Assembly (NCBI GenBank): GCA_013339765.2 | Contig: JABSTR010000946.1 | Span: 62,001 to 126,000 of the forward strand | Origin: Haemaphysalis longicornis | Taxonomy: Eukaryota > Arthropoda > Arachnida > Ixodida > Ixodidae | DNA length: 64,000 nucleotides | Direction of reading: 5' to 3' | Shown: positions 10,955-22,274 of the stretch, piece by piece | How the letters are laid out: each line of letters opens with the position of its first letter | How positions within the stretch are numbered: the first letter of the stretch is position 1 | Notes under the pieces: model-generated | What the model was told of the DNA's origin: nothing | Database searches by the model: none | Seen by the model: the letters and a program-made list of their open reading frames with translations, nothing else | Program-made: the position numbers and the translations under genes

Positions 10955-11452
10955 GAGTGGCGTTTTGTAGCGTGAGCTACACTGGCCGAGGTTGAGCCGT
11001 TTCACGTGGCTCCTGGAGAGCCGTTCTGCGCGTGCGCGAGGAGCAGAGACGTCAAACGGCGCGCAGAACGTCGCTCGCTGCCCGGCGTCTCTCACACACC
11101 CCACACGCCCAGCGTCTTCGCCTACCTCCGTTCCGCACGTGGCGGCCCGGTCTACTTGATGATCATGCGAGGGGTGGCCGGGTGTGGAACCTATGCCTCG
11201 TGCGTCGCAGAAACACCGGCGTGCGCCTGTGGAACCAGCTTACCTCTGGGGCGATTGGTGACGCTGCGCCGGAGCCGCTTGATATACATGTCACGTAATG
11301 CGTATACTCTGTGTGTGTCATTGAAGCAGCAGTAAGCATGATAATCAAGCTAATCCTACACGACCAGCAAAGCTAAGAATAACCAGCTGAAGCTTAGCTC
11401 ACGCCACGTATATCCTGGCATAGCCGAGCTAAGCTACTGCTAATTTTTTGCT
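10955..11452 (-). repeat. dispersed repeat family C, copy 2 (inverted relative to copy 1)
   Basis: About 490 bp reads as the reverse complement of 6864-7362, from 'gtgagctacactggccgagg' to 'gccgagctaagctactgcta'. Divergence is roughly ten percent by eye. The pair forms a large inverted repeat about 3.6 kb apart in one intron. Confidence 0.85.
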
Positions 11453-12059
11453 GTTGGTTTTAAACGGCTCGATGGGCATTATATGCAAGAATTTATGTAT
11501 GCACCACGAAATAGATGAACTGAAAATCTTTGACTATTTTTTTTATTTTTGTGCAAGTGAATAATTCTACAAATTGTGAAAATACTTAATTCTGGCTCGC
11601 GCTGCAGTCGCGCTTACGGAGAAGCACCGCAGACGTGCTCATTGCAGCGCAACTTGACAAGCCTAAGTTGAGCCAACTCTATCCGAAGTAGACAGAGCCA
11701 GACATTACACACCTCGCGCATTGCCGGTTTCAGACCAACGATTTAACGCCAACTGTGCGACCCGTTTGAGTCTCGAGACACCGATGCGACAGTGGAAGCA
11801 TTTTACTATACGGAATAGAGCAAATCTACAAGACTACTGTAAGACGTGGGGAGTGATGCACGGGCAGGATAATTATTCACGAAATACAGCGAAAAGTTCC
11901 CATACAGGAAGGGCTTGAGTCAAGGAGGCACTAGAGCTCTCCAAAAAATGTTTACAGCCTATTTAGCTTGAAGGAACCTGGAATGAAAGAAGTTTGAACT
12001 AAGGAACCTTGAATGAGGGGAAGTCCAGAATACGCGTGAAAAGAGAATACTTGACCGAC

Positions 12060-12532
12060 ATGACATTTGTGGACACCTTGTTACAGAATAGGGAAAACTT
12101 AATGTGGCTGCAATTAGAACGCTTCGTAATAAGATTAAAAATTAACAAAAAAAAGAAAGTAATGTTTAAAAAAACACGTAGAAATTAAGCCTCACATTTA
12201 GCGTACGAAATTTTCAAGACTCGGATTACTATAACTACATTAATGAGAAATTCGGCGTATAATTACAACGGCCTAAGGGGACGCACATTCGACAAGCACA
12301 TTCAAACAGTATACCTCCATCACTCAAAAGGTATGTCTACAACGAATGTGTACTGCCAGTGGTGACTTATGAGCAAGAAACTTGGCGCCTTACTATAGGT
12401 GTCTTGAAGGAAGTCTTAAGCACGGTGTAGGAATATTCCTACACCGTAGTCTTAAGTCAGCCCAAAGAGCAGTAGAAGAAAGGAAGGTGGCAAGAAGGCT
12501 AAGAACGAGCATCCGGCTAAAGGCTTTGGAAG
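12060..12532 (+). mobile_element. RTE-clade LINE fragment, reverse transcriptase C-terminal region
   Basis: Translation around 12330-12395 gives YNECVLPVVTYEQETWRL, the RTE motif 'vy..vlPvltYgaEtW.l', and around 12450-12530 SAQRAVEE and RRLRTSIRLKALE, matching 'k.aQRameR.mlg....d'. Between them is a perfect 24-base palindrome (12422-12445). A MITE interrupts the element at 12537, and matching downstream RTE sequence resumes at about 13925. Confidence 0.75.
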
Positions 12533-12536
12533 TATA

Positions 12537-12866
12537 AGTGACCGGTAAAAAGCGGGAAGGCTCTTGGGTACGTCGCCTGCTCCCTCCACTTCCCTCCTGT
12601 ACGCCGGCGGCTTTCACGCGCGTGTGGGCGTGTTATTTGTTTCCACCGAAATAAAAAACGCTCTTTCATCGCGCATTTAGTGAATAACAACGATTAATCC
12701 TACTAGGGGCTGCTCTGAAAGGCAAGCACTCTGTGACAAATAAACAACACACACACATGCGCGTGAAAGCCGCCGACTTACAGGAGGCCATGAGAGATCT
12801 CTAACCGGAAGTGGAGGGAGCAGAGGGATCAGACGACGTACCCATGATGCGCCTTTACCGGTCACT
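12537..12866 (+). mobile_element. palindromic MITE family M1, copy 1, with TA target duplication
   Basis: Left 'agtgaccggtaaaaagcg' and right 'gcctttaccggtcact' are inverted, and the pairing runs inward for about 80 bp ('gggtacgtcg', 'ctccctccacttcc' with partner 'ggaagtggagggag'). It is flanked by TA on both sides (12535-12536, 12867-12868). A 375-bp sister is at 58851. TA duplications suggest mobilisation by a Tc1/mariner-type transposase (inference). Confidence 0.9.
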
Positions 12867-13372
12867 TATCGGAAGTTCGGGGGGGGGGGGGGGGGGAGGG
12901 GGGGCAAGACGATCGAATATTATTATTATTATTATTATTAGATGCCCCGCATCTCATTCGCCCGCCTTGTCCCTCCATCCGGCGTCGGCGTCGTTGTTGT
13001 CGGCGTCCGCCCCTCCCCCATTCTCCTCGCCGCGCCAGCTTCGCTCTCCGCCGCTCACCCTCTCTCCTCTCCGATAGCGAACACTCTCTCGCGAGGGGCA
13101 TTGGATTGGATTGGATTCGATTGGCTTGGCTTGGCTTGGATTGGATTGGATTAAAGTGGATTGTGTTGGATTGTGTTTCGTCATAGCCGCGGCAGACGCA
13201 CTGGCGCCGGCGCATTACCTCACCGTTATGCGCGCTATAAAACGCGGTACCTGCGCCGCTCCGCTCCATCGTTCCATCGCCGTTCCGCCGCTGTCCAACG
13301 CTGCAACGTGAACCCCTATGCGTCGCATCTACACAGGGGTTCCCGCGATGGGAGGTGGTAGTTTTTATTATT

Positions 13373-13441
<69 letters not shown>

Positions 13442-13445
13442 GTGT
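12867..13445. repeat. low-complexity block: G-run, ATT repeats, ATTGG minisatellite
   Basis: Contains a G-run (about 12880-12903), (ATT)n at 12919-12941, (ATTGG)-type repeats at 13098-13170 and a (TTA)n tract of about 70 bp at 13369-13439. The segment 'cgcggcagacgcactggcgc' (about 13190) recurs at 37441 next to another ATTGG block, so the block belongs to one dispersed unit. The 240-residue minus frame across it is an artefact of the triplet repeat. Confidence 0.85.
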
Positions 13446-13924
13446 ACCTAGAAACCAGGGTGCGTTTTTCCTCGGCGTTTGACATGGACAGGTTCTTTGC
13501 AGAGGTCGACCCTGCCGTTTGCAAATGAACCTTGAACCAAACGCAATTTATTTTAAGCAACAGCCCTTTATCGGCTTTATACATCCTACGTTATGTAATA
13601 CATGGCGTTATTATTTGTAATGCTAGGGGAGAGCAATCCTATAGTATACCTGGAACTCTAACTGCATTGCAAGCGCCTTTACACGTGATACAATCGGCAC
13701 TGCGAATAAAATTATGGAAAGGAAATGAAAAAAAAAAGCAGTCCTCTTTTTATTTTAAAGCCGCGATTTCTCTAATCGTGCCTAGACCGGCAAGGGGGGG
13801 GGGGGGGGTACGGAGGCTGAGCCCCTTTTTTTTTGGTGGAAGGGGAAGCTCAAGATCCCCGGACCCCCCCTCCCCCCTGCCTCCTCTGGATTCCCTGAGC
13901 ATCATTCCATATGGAAAACATCAC

Positions 13925-14156
13925 TGCTTAAATTAAGAGGGACTGGACTTGGTCTGGGCATGCAATGAGGAGCAGTGACAACCGTTGGACCATTATGGTA
14001 ACAGATTGGATGCCAAGAAACGGGACTAGAAGTAGGAAGGGACCGATTATTCGGAGGAGAAATGAAATCAGAAAATTTGGAGAGAAACAACGGACTTGGG
14101 CATCGCGAGAGATAAATTGCCGGAAAAAAAATCCCGGGTCACCTTCACTAACGTGA
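13925..14156 (+). mobile_element. RTE-clade LINE C-terminus
   Basis: Encodes WSGHAMRSSDNRWTIMVTDW then MPRNGTRSRKGPIIRRRNEI and a final KQRTWASRE, the standard RTE end 'WaGHi.R..d.rWt..v..W.pr...r..gRp..rw.ddi......W...A'. It is probably the 3' continuation of the fragment at 12060-12532, separated from it by the MITE and low-complexity block. Confidence 0.85.
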
Positions 14157-16190
14157 AACCTGGGGAGGGGCGAAGCATGCAGTGTATAAGTGTACTCTTG
14201 GATTCTTGGCGTTTTTGCCAGCGGAGATCAAACCGTTGGAAGGTAGAGGTATACAGCTTTGCATGCTGTAAAATTGTATTGTCTTTGAAGCACAAAGGTT
14301 TCTAGCGCGAAGCGTAAATGAGTGTCCCAGTGTTTTCTTTCTTAGTACGCGTTACGAAGCGCTCCTGCGTGAGGCGTAAACGAGTGCCCAGGTGTTTTTA
14401 ATCTTGGACTACTTAAACGCAGAAATTTTGGTCTGACTGTCTGTCTCTCTGTCTGTGAGACTCCATTCAGCTACTCGGCTAAAGAGAAATAAAATCTGCG
14501 CAATAGTCTTATACACTCACAGCCAAATCTAAACATCTAAATCCAGTGTCAGTGTTCATACTTCACAATATTGTTGAACGAGAACAAGACATTACGCAAA
14601 TATGAGGCAGAAAATCATTATATGAGTGATATCCGCAGTGTTCCTTTATTAAAAAATTCATGGATCCTTGGTTTTTGCGATAGAAAATGAAATACTACAT
14701 CAACGCCAGAAAACCGTCACCTGCTGTTGCCAGCGCTACCTCCTGGCAGCATTTAAGAAACCAAACAGTTATAGCAACGAAAGGTTCCACTAGGTGGGAT
14801 CCACCATAGTTTCTTACAATATACACTAGAGAGGAATTTGGCGCTAGCGTCTATGCGGCTCACATCAAGGCTGTCTGGGTCGTCGTGGACCGCCATTAGA
14901 TCATGCGCTCACCTAAGTTTTATCATTGGCTTGGATTGAAACGTTTTATTAACCGCAAATTTAAACAAAGTACCACAGAAACGCGAAGAATAGTGCGCAA
15001 TTATGTAAGTGGAAAATAAAACAGGCTGTTTTAAACGTTTGTGCCTGCTATTTTGCAGGCCAAGGTGGTGGTCACGAACAATGTTAACATTTGGGGGGAA
15101 AACTCATTAGAGACTCTTATTTAATTTTACCATTATTTCAAATAGCAAGTTGTTTGAAGAGTTTGGAATTTTTTTTGAGCGTGCCTAATGAAAACGTCGC
15201 CTTTGTGGTGAACCGGTGCGCCGACCGTCAGCAACAATTCGACAAGAAAAAAGAAAACGTCGCGTTAAACAGTCGTGGACGAAGACAAGATAGGACCGAT
15301 ACAGGCACCCCTATCTGTCGCATGTTGTCTTCATGGAGGAAAGTTGTCTTCGTCGAAGTACGTTTTGTTTCTTTTTTTCGTCAGCTACAACTTTCGCGAT
15401 ATTACCCGCTCAGTCATACGTCCTTCGGATACGGCATGACCAACGTCAGGTGCGATCACGCACTGCCCGCCTTTTCACCGAACACGGCTACCACAGAACA
15501 GGGAGGATTACGGCTTTCTCGTAGCTCGTAGACGTGTTTATGCATAGTGGAAAAAGCAAATCCCCCAAACCGCTTCAGAATCCAATTGCCATGCCAAGCC
15601 CAAGCCAACAAGGGGGGTCTTCCCATAAACCCCCCCGACGACATGGACTACCAGGCGCAGTTTTCTCTCTAGTATACTTACTAAGAAACTCTATGGGATC
15701 CATGTTCCGAGTGGGACGCTCGTGAGTCGTGGTGTTGGGCAACGTGGTTCTATAAAAGTTGTCGTAGGGTGCCTCACATCACGCGCGTCTCTGCCGTATA
15801 CGGCAGCACTGGCATCGACACACCCGACTTGGAGCAGCGGAACGCGGTAAATTTAAATTGACTTGAGCAAACCTCTAGCGTGTTATCTTGGTAGGAACAA
15901 GACTGGAGAGGAACAGCATGAGAGGTGAGCGGGAAAGAGAAGGGATTCCTTTACTTGGCAGGGGCACCAGTCGACTATCGTCTTTCGGCTACATTTGCAA
16001 CGAAAGGAGGAGATAAGCGGGCAATTTTTTAAAGACGCGTTACATAATAGCGCGAGGCGTAAACGAGTTTCCCGTTGTTTTAGTATCGTGCCTGCATGAG
16101 ACGAACCACAATTACGACCACAGGGGACGCCAACAGCCTCAGCCCCTAAAGGGCTTCTCCCCTAAAGGGCTTCACCCCTAAAACGTGGGA
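14157..16190 (+). repeat. composite of repeats S and R, copy 2, with about 910-bp insertion
   Basis: S sequence (14157-14345, and again 16030-16190) flanks R sequence (14400-14793 and 15708-16025). Versions of 'gcgaggcgtaaacgagtg' lie on both sides of R, suggesting R inserted into S. R itself is split by 14794-15707, which contains a fragment ('agaaaacgtcgcgttaaac') related to the fold-back element at 26631. No coding sequence is supported in the insertion. Confidence 0.7.
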
Positions 16191-16980
16191 GGAGAGGCCT
16201 TCTTCCTGCGGTGGTTACAAACAGGATGACCATGATGGTGGTGGTGGAACGGCTGCAGCCTGCAAGATGAAAACACGGAGCTCCTAGTCGCACGCGTTTG
16301 AACCCTCCAAGAATTGATCGCCCTCCAAGACCGCGAGCACGTGAAAAACACTTCTCTCATTGAGAAAGTTGGCCCGCACTCGAGCAGCGTTAATGGCAGG
16401 CTGCGAACTTTCTCCCCTTCCACAGCCACCTCCCATTTTGAGGCCATGGTGCCATACTTCTACCAATAAAGTCTCCTAATGGAACTTGTATTTATGATTT
16501 AAAGGACACTCACAAGCTCTGATGGCTCTCCTGCTACGCCTAAAAACGTTTCAAGGTTTCTACGAACCTTTTTACCACAACGTACTGGTTGGACAATTCC
16601 GCTGGCTTTATGTACGTCTGGTTCGTTATGTGTCGTACCCTGTTTTTGCAATTGTACGGACTTGCGAGCTGAAATCGGCTTCCAAAAGCGCCGGAAAAAA
16701 AAATTCTCCCAGGTTTCACTAAGATGTGCTCCGCATATAAAGATTTTCGAGAAAAATTCTGGCCGAACATCAGGAGACTGTGTCCTCCCGCAAGGAACTG
16801 TGGGACTGTTTGTTTCCCTACACCGTCCTTGAGTTTGCTGCGAAATAAACCGTTTTGGCGAATTGCACCCACGGTCCGTCTCACTCGAAGATCTCGCGAC
16901 ACCACCGAAGGCCCACAGATCCTGCCGCTAACCTCACATATACATGTGTTTTATGTTCACATAGCGAAAAACGGATACAA
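16191..16980. other. unassigned intronic sequence
   Basis: No conserved protein or RNA signature found. The open frame from 16724 only becomes recognisable near its 3' end (next feature). Confidence 0.4.
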
Positions 16981-17131
16981 CCAACTCATTTACGTTCCCC
17001 TCCTTTTGAAGCGCGACATTTCTGAGGCTTTCTATATTCAAAAGGAGGCAGTTAACTGTATCAGTAAGCCTTCCATCGCTCTGACGGCAAAAGAGCTGGA
17101 TTTTTTGCAAGGCCGCATGCGCGGGATGTAA
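16981..17131 (+). mobile_element. Penelope-like element C-terminal remnant (tentative)
   Basis: Translation LLLKRDISEAFYIQKEAVNC then ISKPSIALTAKELDFLQGRM resembles the end of the GIY-YIG domain in Penelope-like elements ('kR.i.EAl.I.k....CvSepSl.L'), and aligns with RVIIEALLIYKQSEKCVSEL at the end of the element at 40210. The match is short, so confidence is moderate. Confidence 0.55.
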
Positions 17132-17409
17132 TTTGGTTGTGTGGGTCGTACGCTTTTAAGATTGTGGACGGTTTTATCTCTTTTGTTTGTTTTTATCACT
17201 TGCAAGGTCTATCATCCTTGTCTGTTGGCATTTTCATATATTACGTGTTTCTTGTGTAAACTTTTCAGTTGAAGTCCAGCGAGTGTCCCGTCTGCTTCTT
17301 TCCTCGTCCCTGTCTGTTTTTTCGCTGGTAATATGCATCTAAGTCTACACCAACTAGCCCAACTTTCAGCCTTAGCTCGATCTATATGCCGTGCGAATAA
17401 ATCGCGCAG

Positions 17410-17641
17410 GAGCTGCTGAGCATCGCGGGCACGAGCGAGCTGGTGTACTGGGGCAGCAACTTCCTGAGCTCGTCCTTCCGGACGGCGCTGCTGAGCTGCG
17501 TGTGCATGCTCTTCCTGTTCGTGTTCGGCGCCAACCCGGCGCTCGGCTACTCCGACCCGCTGCTCGTGTTCGTCGTGCTGCTCAACTTCTGCAGCCTCAC
17601 CACCCTGCACGCCATGTTCGTCTCCGTGCTGCTCACCAGCA
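17410..17641 (+). CDS. ABCA exon 3: TM3 and TM4
   Basis: Begins ELLSIAGTSELVYWGSNFL, matching the ABCA signature after TM2 ('LKE.M.imGLs...yW..wfl'), and joins exon 2 without a gap. Two hydrophobic segments follow: FRTALLSCVCMLFLFVFGA (TM3) and PLLVFVVLLNFCSLTTLHAM (TM4). It ends in SVLLTSS, the counterpart of 'StfFs.a'. Acceptor is ATCGCGCAG, donor GTGAGT. It begins in phase 0 and ends one base into a codon. The frame runs on downstream into a dispersed repeat (17680 onward), which is intronic. Confidence 0.93.
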
Positions 17642-17679
17642 GTGAGTCTCCGGCGCTCAGCCTCGCTCCCTCGCTTTTA

Positions 17680-18112
17680 GCACGAAAGTGTTTTATTCCA
17701 GGATACACAGATTTCGCTGACGTCATATCCGTCACGGAAATGACATCAGTACAACGAAGCAAGCGGCCTGTAAAGGGTGCACCCCTGCACACAGGGTCTC
17801 CTTGCGGGGAAGTAACCTTTAGTACTAAAGAGTACGTTATACATAGGGTTGTTCGTTTTTTGGGAGTTATATTTTAACACGAAAGGGTTTTATGCCGGGA
17901 TATACCAAGATTTCACTGACGTCATATCCGTCACGGAAATTACGTCAGTACACCTTTGCCGAAGTGACCCGCCAGCAGGACGTCACTTGTCAAGCACACC
18001 CACAAGACAGCCGCCGACCCGCAAATCATGCTCATCTGCAGATTTCGCTGCACATTTCACTTTCGTGTGTTACCGATTCCTATGACAGAGAAATCAACCA
18101 CATTTTTTTCAA
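17680..18112 (+). repeat. dispersed repeat family A, near-complete double unit
   Basis: Two units begin 'acgaaagtgttttattcc' and 'cacgaaagggttttatgcc'. Both carry 'tgacgtcatatccgtcacgg' hairpins, separated by 'aagtaacctttagtactaaa', and the second ends 'cctatgacagagaaatcaac'. The layout equals that at 1072-1497, so the double unit is the family's normal structure. Confidence 0.85.
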
Positions 18113-18149
18113 ATTACGCGCGCCCACGCTTCCGAGAGAACGAATCCTC

Positions 18150-18350
18150 TTTTCTCCTCTCGCCCTGCTGTAAAAACGGGTCTCGACGGAAGGGGTTCCG
18201 TTCTCCCCAAAACCGCTGCCCTCTGAATTCAGCGGAAGGAGTTCCGTAAAAAAAAAGTGCTTGTGTAGCGAATACGGGAGGAACCGGTTTTTGGAGAACG
18301 GAACCCCTTCCGACGAGACCCGTTTTTGCAGCATGGCGAGAGGAGAAAAC
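18150..18350. mobile_element. fold-back element with about 75-bp arms
   Basis: The left arm ('ttttctcctctcgcc', 'aaaacgggtctcgacggaag', 'gggttccgttctcc') is repeated inverted on the right ('ggagaacggaaccccttccg', 'acgagacccgtttttgca', 'ggcgagaggagaaaa'). No protein is encoded. It follows directly on family A repeat sequence. Confidence 0.85.
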
Positions 18351-19215
18351 CGGTTCCAGGCGACAACAGCGGCGTGTTCGCATGCCCTGCCGAAAGCAGC
18401 GTCTAAGGGAGTTGTTGTTTCACGTCTTCAATCACTTGATTTGCCCATAAGGGCTTCTGCGAAATCTAAAAAAAAGACGACAAAAAATAAGGGCAGGAAA
18501 CCGAGGTACTGCAGCCAGCGGAAAGGCTCACCCACGGCGCCAATTCCCATTGCGGAAGTTGACGGGCAGCGTAGCAAATTCGGAACACACTTAGTCTCAA
18601 CAACCATAGGTGCGAGCCTGTGTCGAAAACCCCTACCTTCATGCTTGTGCGCTGCAGCGTTGTCTGCAATGAAGGGGGGACATATGAAAATGGAGTCGAT
18701 GCTGACGTGGTGTGCGCCCGGATAGTGGCGAGAATTAAGAGGCTGCCTGTTGTAGCATCGGGTAGGTTGCCAGGGGCTGACGGACAGTTGTCGCTTTCGT
18801 GGTGCAACAGGTGGCCCGAATTATTTGTGTATACTTAAACTCACAAGTTTACGGATACACTGTTGGAGGTGCGCTTGTCGGACTCTTTCCGAGTTTAGTC
18901 GCTGCCATTCACGAAGCCCGAAAGAACTACGGGGTGCAGATCTTTTTCCTGCGATGTGAGGATGAGTGAGCAAACTTTCTCTTCGAGTTGGGCGGGCGAG
19001 TTACGACGAGTGTAATATTGCCGAGTGTACGATGTCGTCAAACGTCCATATCTCGACCTTTTCGTCGTCGCCCTTTTTCCTTCGCCCTTGTACCTTAGTC
19101 TTTTCTTCTCTTGGTTACTATGACCCTTCACCAATCGTACTTATTTGGCCTAGATTGAGGACTAACGTTTGGCGACCTTAACGTTAAGCCTAACGGTGAT
19201 CCGAGCAAGGTCAGA
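18351..19215. other. unassigned intronic sequence
   Basis: Only chance-like open frames; no family recognised. Confidence 0.5.
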
Positions 19216-19216
19216 C

Positions 19217-20290
19217 TCATCATCATCATCACCAGCCCATCTACGCCCACTGCAGGGAACAGGCCTCTTCCATAAATCTCCAATTATCCCGGTCCTGTGA
19301 TAGCTACGACCAATTTATCCCCGCAAACTTCTGGATCTCATCTACCCATCTAACTTTCTGCCGCCCCCTGCAACGGTTTACTTCTCAAGGGATCCACTGT
19401 GTTAACCTTAATGACCAAAGGGTATCTTGCCGTCGCACTACATGCCCTGCCCACATCCATTTCTTCTTCTTAATTTCTACTAATATGTCTTTAACACCAG
19501 GTTGCTCCCTGACCCACTCCGCTCTCTTCTTGTCCCTTAATGTTACACCTATCATTTTCCGCTCCATTGCCCGCTGAGTCGTTCTCAATTTATGTAGAAC
19601 CCTCTTAGCGAGCCTCCAAGTTTCTGCCCCGTAGGTGAGTTCCGTTAAGATGGAACTGTCATACACTTTCTTCTTCAGGGACAAGGGTAGGCTGCTATTC
19701 ATTATCTGAGAATGCCTGCCGAATGCACTCCACCCCATACTTACCCGCCTTCTAATTATCTCTGCCTCATGGTTGAGGTTCGGGGTCACAACTTGGCCCA
19801 AGTAGATATATTCGTTTACCGCTTCCACTGCGTCTCCACCTAACCAACACTGCTGCACCCTCCCGAGGTTATTCAGCATTACTATAGTTTTCTGCATATT
19901 AATTTTCAGGCCCACGGTTCTACTCCGTTCGCCCAGTGCGGTAAGCATGATTTGCAATTCGTCCTTCGATTTACTTAGCAAGGCAACGTCATCAGCAAAT
20001 CTGAGGTTACTCAGGTATTCTCCATTAACCCTTACTCCCACCTGTTCCCAATCCAACGTTCCGAATACTACTTGTAAACAAGCTGTGAATAGCATTGGAG
20101 AGATTGCCTCTCCTTGTCTGACGCCCTTCCTTAAAGGTATTTTACTGCTCTCCTTAAGGAGGATGACGGTAGCCATGGACCCACTGTAAATATCCTCCAG
20201 TATTCTTACACACTGCTCAGACTCATTGTACGTCAAGCTGCCAGTAGCGGTTGACGGCGTTGGGCTTGCTGAAGCATTTTTTATGTATAT
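19217..20290 (-). mobile_element. RTE-clade LINE, 5'-truncated copy 1
   Basis: An uninterrupted minus frame (19385-20236, 283 residues) contains GVRQGEAISPMLFTACLQVV, LRFADDVALLS (catalytic FADD), GLKINMQKTIVM, YIYLGQVVTPN, LTYGAETWRL, LRTTQRAMERKMIGVTLRD and KWMWAGHVVRRQD. These are reverse transcriptase palm, thumb and C-terminal motifs in RTE order. The 3' end is a (GATGAT)n tail at 19217-19230. The long intact frame suggests recent insertion. Most of the protein upstream of these motifs (endonuclease, fingers) is missing. Confidence 0.92.
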
Positions 20291-22011
20291 AAAAAAAGAA
20301 TTCTCAAAGCTGTATTAGTTGCCCGTCCATATTTGTACTGTATTGCGATGTGGCTTGTCGGGACAATTCTTAAATCTGTGATTATGGGCCCATGTGATGT
20401 ATACTTCATGACGATAAGTGCGCACCCGCTCTTATATATGTTTTCACTGTAATAAAAAAAATATTGTTGTTTGTCAGCACTGGTGTTACTTCCTTTCTGT
20501 GTCCAGTTTTCTTCGCGCTGTTAACCCATGGACGTGGAATTAAACCTGGATGTAAGAAAGTTGACAAAAGCTCGCAATTTTTTGTTACGTGCAGGTTTCG
20601 AGTTAAGGCTCGCGTAAGTGAAGCAGAAACAAAGCCAAAATGCTAGACATCAGTTTAAATGAACTCATCCTTCGTGGAATTATTTCAGAGTGAGAAACTG
20701 CGTGATTTGGGCCTGCTGCTTTCGCACGAGCTTAAGCACTACACTTTCGCACGAGCTTAAGCACTCCCAAGAAGCAAGGTTACTTGGCCCCCGTAATAAC
20801 ATACGTAGCTTGAGTATAACTTTTGCCCTTTTGCACTTTTCGGTGGCTTAACGCGTTTCAAGAACCATATGTGTGTGTGTGTGTGTGGGAGGGGGAGGGG
20901 GGCGCCTTTTGCCAACTTGATGCTCTTTAGCGCACTCAAAATTGTTGAGAGGGTGTTGACCGGGATAGTTTACTCTACTCCGCATTCTTTTCTCGCCGGC
21001 GGAGACGACTTTTAAAATTGCGAGCTTGTCTTTACTCGTCACCGACGAACCGATACCGCAGATAGCGGTGGAGGCGCGTGACACCGACAGGACGGCCTAG
21101 CACCGCAAAATATGTCTCCAACCGAAACCGCACTGTCACGTCCAAACGCGCGGTAGTTTGCGGTACAGGAGAAAAATAAAAGCGAACTGTAGTTACTTTT
21201 CCTGCCTAGTTTGGTGCCATGCTACACATGCAAAACCAGAAGTGCATGATAACGTTAGCCACGGGATGGCGCTAGCCGCTCCGTTCATCACCGTCAGGAC
21301 GAATTTCGTTTTTAGGCGATGTACACGTTTTCGTTGCTGCTCGCTTCTTACAGTAGTGGTAGTATTCGCTCAATTGGTCGATTTCGCTGGCCTGTTTTTT
21401 CACTAACAGTACAGCAAACAATGGCTGGTCAGCTTGCAGACTTCGTTATATATCAAGGTCACCCGCCGCAACGTTTCGTTACATAGTGGTTGCGAACGCC
21501 TGACCTCCAACTGGGAATAGAAAAAACTTCGTTAAATCCAGAAATTCATTACACAGAGGTTCGTTAGATGCAGCATCAATTGTATAACGTCAGGCTGCCG
21601 CATAATACACCCCTTCTCCGCCTCACCCACCTCCCTCCGGCCCACTGCCGCACAGCAGTTCCGCTGGTTGTATTTCGATCTTTTCCATCCTAACCTGACA
21701 CCGTCCAGCAGAGACCTTCAGCTCATTACTTCAACTCATTCACAGAAGTGTGCATTGACTGATGTTTCGTTCATCCAACCCTAACGTCATACCCCTTTTT
21801 CGGGACATTTGAGATGCACCGTAAACGTGTGTTCCGCTTGAAATAACGCGCGTAATCAGGCTACTCCAGCGTTCCAAATGACCTTGATAAGCGCACCGTT
21901 CTTCTACCGTGAGCAGAAATCTGCCCGGAGCATTGAACAGATGACCGTTCAGATGCATTCCAGCGGTTATTTGGGGCCTTCAGTTTGCGCACTTTTCCGT
22001 CACCATCGCAG
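20291..22011. other. unassigned intronic sequence
   Basis: Contains a (TG)n tract at about 20869-20888 and a repeated 'tttcgcacgagcttaagcac' (20720 and 20745). Nothing coding is supported before exon 4. Confidence 0.5.
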
Positions 22012-22200
22012 GCCGGCTGTCGATCGTGTTCTCGATGATCTACTGGATCTGCAGCATCGCCTTCCCGTACCTGATGCTGCAAAACCCGCTCGGCCGAGGC
22101 TACTACCTCCGCAGCCGGACATCGAAGATCGTCACGTCGCTCTCGCCAGGCATGGGCCTTCACTGGGCCTTCATGGTCATCGAACGCTTCGAGAGATTCC
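22012..22200 (+). CDS. ABCA exon 4: TM5 and following loop
   Basis: Takes two bases to complete the Ser codon from exon 3, then encodes RLSIVFSMIYWICSIAFPYL (TM5), NPLGRGYYLRSRTSK, and SPGMGLHWAFMVIERFERF. The last stretch matches the ABCA region 'lls.nvam..g...i..fE'. Acceptor is CACCATCGCAG, donor GTAAGC, ending one base into a codon. The preceding intron contains no other piece that looks coding. Length, hydrophobicity and position between TM4 and TM6 all fit the family. Confidence 0.92.
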
Positions 22201-22274
22201 GTAAGCACAGCCTATCTGCATCCGGGATTGTTCTGTCGCAAGGATGATATACGACTGGCGCTTCTAATAGGTTA

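Noticed and set aside
12862..13584. 240-residue minus-strand frame with a long poly-Ile run
   Set aside because: It is the translation of a (TTA)n/(AAT)n microsatellite and flanking low-complexity DNA, with no domain.
13445..13924. Possible coding relic (frame at 13532-13936)
   Set aside because: A short stretch looks protein-like (YVIHGVIICNARGEQ) but I could not tie it to any family, and it ends in homopolymer runs.
18261..18725. 154-residue plus-strand ORF
   Set aside because: Starts inside a fold-back repeat and has no domain-like pattern.
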